Source: a virus
Reading direction: 5' to 3' (one strand)
Length of the DNA: 20,287 nucleotides
IMG/VR virus record: IMGVR_UViG_3300017951_003581
Coordinates: 1-20,287 of that record
In this document: in pieces, positions 19,669 to 20,287 of the stretch
Position numbering within the stretch: position 1 is the stretch's first letter
Layout of the letters: each line of letters starts with the position of its first letter
Notes under the pieces: generated by a model
Told to the model about the DNA's origin: nothing
The model's database searches: none
Seen by the model: only the letters and a program-made list of their open reading frames with translations
Program-made: the position numbers and the translations under genes

Positions 19669-20287
19669 ATGACCGACACGTGCAAGATATGGTTCGCGGC
19701 AGGGCAAGCCAAAGTGCCTATCGTCATGGATATTGACGATCAGGTAGGCGTATATCTGCGCAAGCGGTTACGTAACTCCGAATGGCCGTTTGCTAATTAC
19801 GCGGACGACGAGTTTGCAGCAGCAATCAATCATTCAACGGGCGTGGTCGGCAACCGGCAGATGGACACGGACTTGCCGGAGATTACGTACAACTCGCTTC
19901 TGCTACCCGGCGGAGCGGCTCGATTCGGTCGCGGTCTGTTTCTGATTGCAGGCGAGCATATAAGTGATCTGCTTTCAGCGGCTTGGCAAACGTCGTGGAG
20001 CGGAGAGGGCAATATCCCGCAAGCAGGCAACGTGCAAGCCGCAGCAGTAACGCTCAACATCACAACAGCGAGATCCGACTTCCGAGCAAAGCTCTACCTG
20101 CAAACGCCGATACAGCTAGACGTGACGACGGCGCAGAGCGGCGACAAAAGACAACTATGGTTATGCCCGTTTGTCGATGCGAGATTTGCAAAGCTACACC
20201 ACGTTACCGACCCAGAGACGCTCGACGTAAAGTGTTCGGCTCCGAAAAGCTGGACACAGCTCGCAACAGAGGTCGGATCAGTCGGCC
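19669..20287 (+). CDS. Structural protein of unknown function (3' partial)
   Basis: An open frame from ATG 19669, one base after the previous stop TAA (19665-19667), to the window end: 206 complete codons without a stop. The first residues MTDTCKIWFAAGQAKVPIVM are followed by beta-rich segments (ADDEFAAAINHSTGVVGNRQ, LLPGGAARFGRGLFLIAGEH, AAAVTLNITTARSDFRAKLY). No catalytic motif and no family recognised. It continues the structural block. The C-terminus lies outside the window. Confidence 0.6.
   Translation, partial: MTDTCKIWFAAGQAKVPIVMDIDDQVGVYLRKRLRNSEWPFANYADDEFAAAINHSTGVVGNRQMDTDLPEITYNSLLLPGGAARFGRGLFLIAGEHISDLLSAAWQTSWSGEGNIPQAGNVQAAAVTLNITTARSDFRAKLYLQTPIQLDVTTAQSGDKRQLWLCPFVDARFAKLHHVTDPETLDVKCSAPKSWTQLATEVGSVG

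Noticed and set aside
1-20287. tRNA genes, CRISPR arrays, insertion sequences, integrase or att sites
   Set aside because: I found no cloverleaf-like tRNA, no regular 24-48 base repeats with spacers, no transposase or integrase motifs, and no flanking direct repeats that would mark an attachment site.

Overview
This window is a stretch of a tailed double-stranded DNA bacteriophage or prophage. The evidence is a head-tail connector-like gene (DUF1320, Mu gp36 type) running in from the left edge, a YqaJ-type phage exonuclease next to a putative annealing protein, phage replication-loader genes, a RusA-like resolvase, a lysis-like cassette of small membrane proteins around a papain-like peptidase, repeat-rich tail-fibre-like genes, and a tail-chaperone locus with a classic -1 slippery site. 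Base composition is moderate. Genes are tightly packed, with ATGA, TAATG and GTGA overlaps, and nearly all lie on the + strand. The host cannot be proved from the window. A small exported-type protein with an EGVGW signature and a phage papain-like protease both resemble proteins I recall from Planctomycetes, so a planctomycete phage is my best guess.

Layout. 1-1244: end of a head/connector block (DUF1320 protein, then a structural protein of unknown class). 1333-1900: a lone minus-strand PD-(D/E)XK-type nuclease, with a tiny cysteine-rich ORF running outward from its start. 1903-4261: a promoter-like site and a train of small early genes of unknown function, several sharing a C-terminal pattern, with a terminator-like hairpin inside one frame, ending in a 24-residue membrane microprotein. 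4263-8959: recombination and replication (YqaJ exonuclease, putative single-strand annealing protein, double HTH protein, DUF1376-type replication protein, DUF6475-type loader candidate, RusA-like resolvase), closed by an intrinsic terminator. 9075-11758: small exported or membrane proteins, the papain-like peptidase and a holin-like protein. 11758-15586: fibre or adhesin-like proteins. 15588-20287: tail-assembly chaperone with -1 frameshift, a short tape-measure candidate, a 672-residue tail protein, and two further structural candidates, the last cut by the window end.

Working together: the exonuclease, annealing protein and resolvase would form a recombination module feeding genome replication and concatemer processing. 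The loader-type proteins would bring a helicase to the phage origin. The membrane proteins and peptidase are the best candidates for host exit. The right end builds the tail. The most unusual organisational feature is that the early, replication and lysis genes sit between the connector block and the tail-chaperone/tape-measure block, which are close together in most tailed phages.
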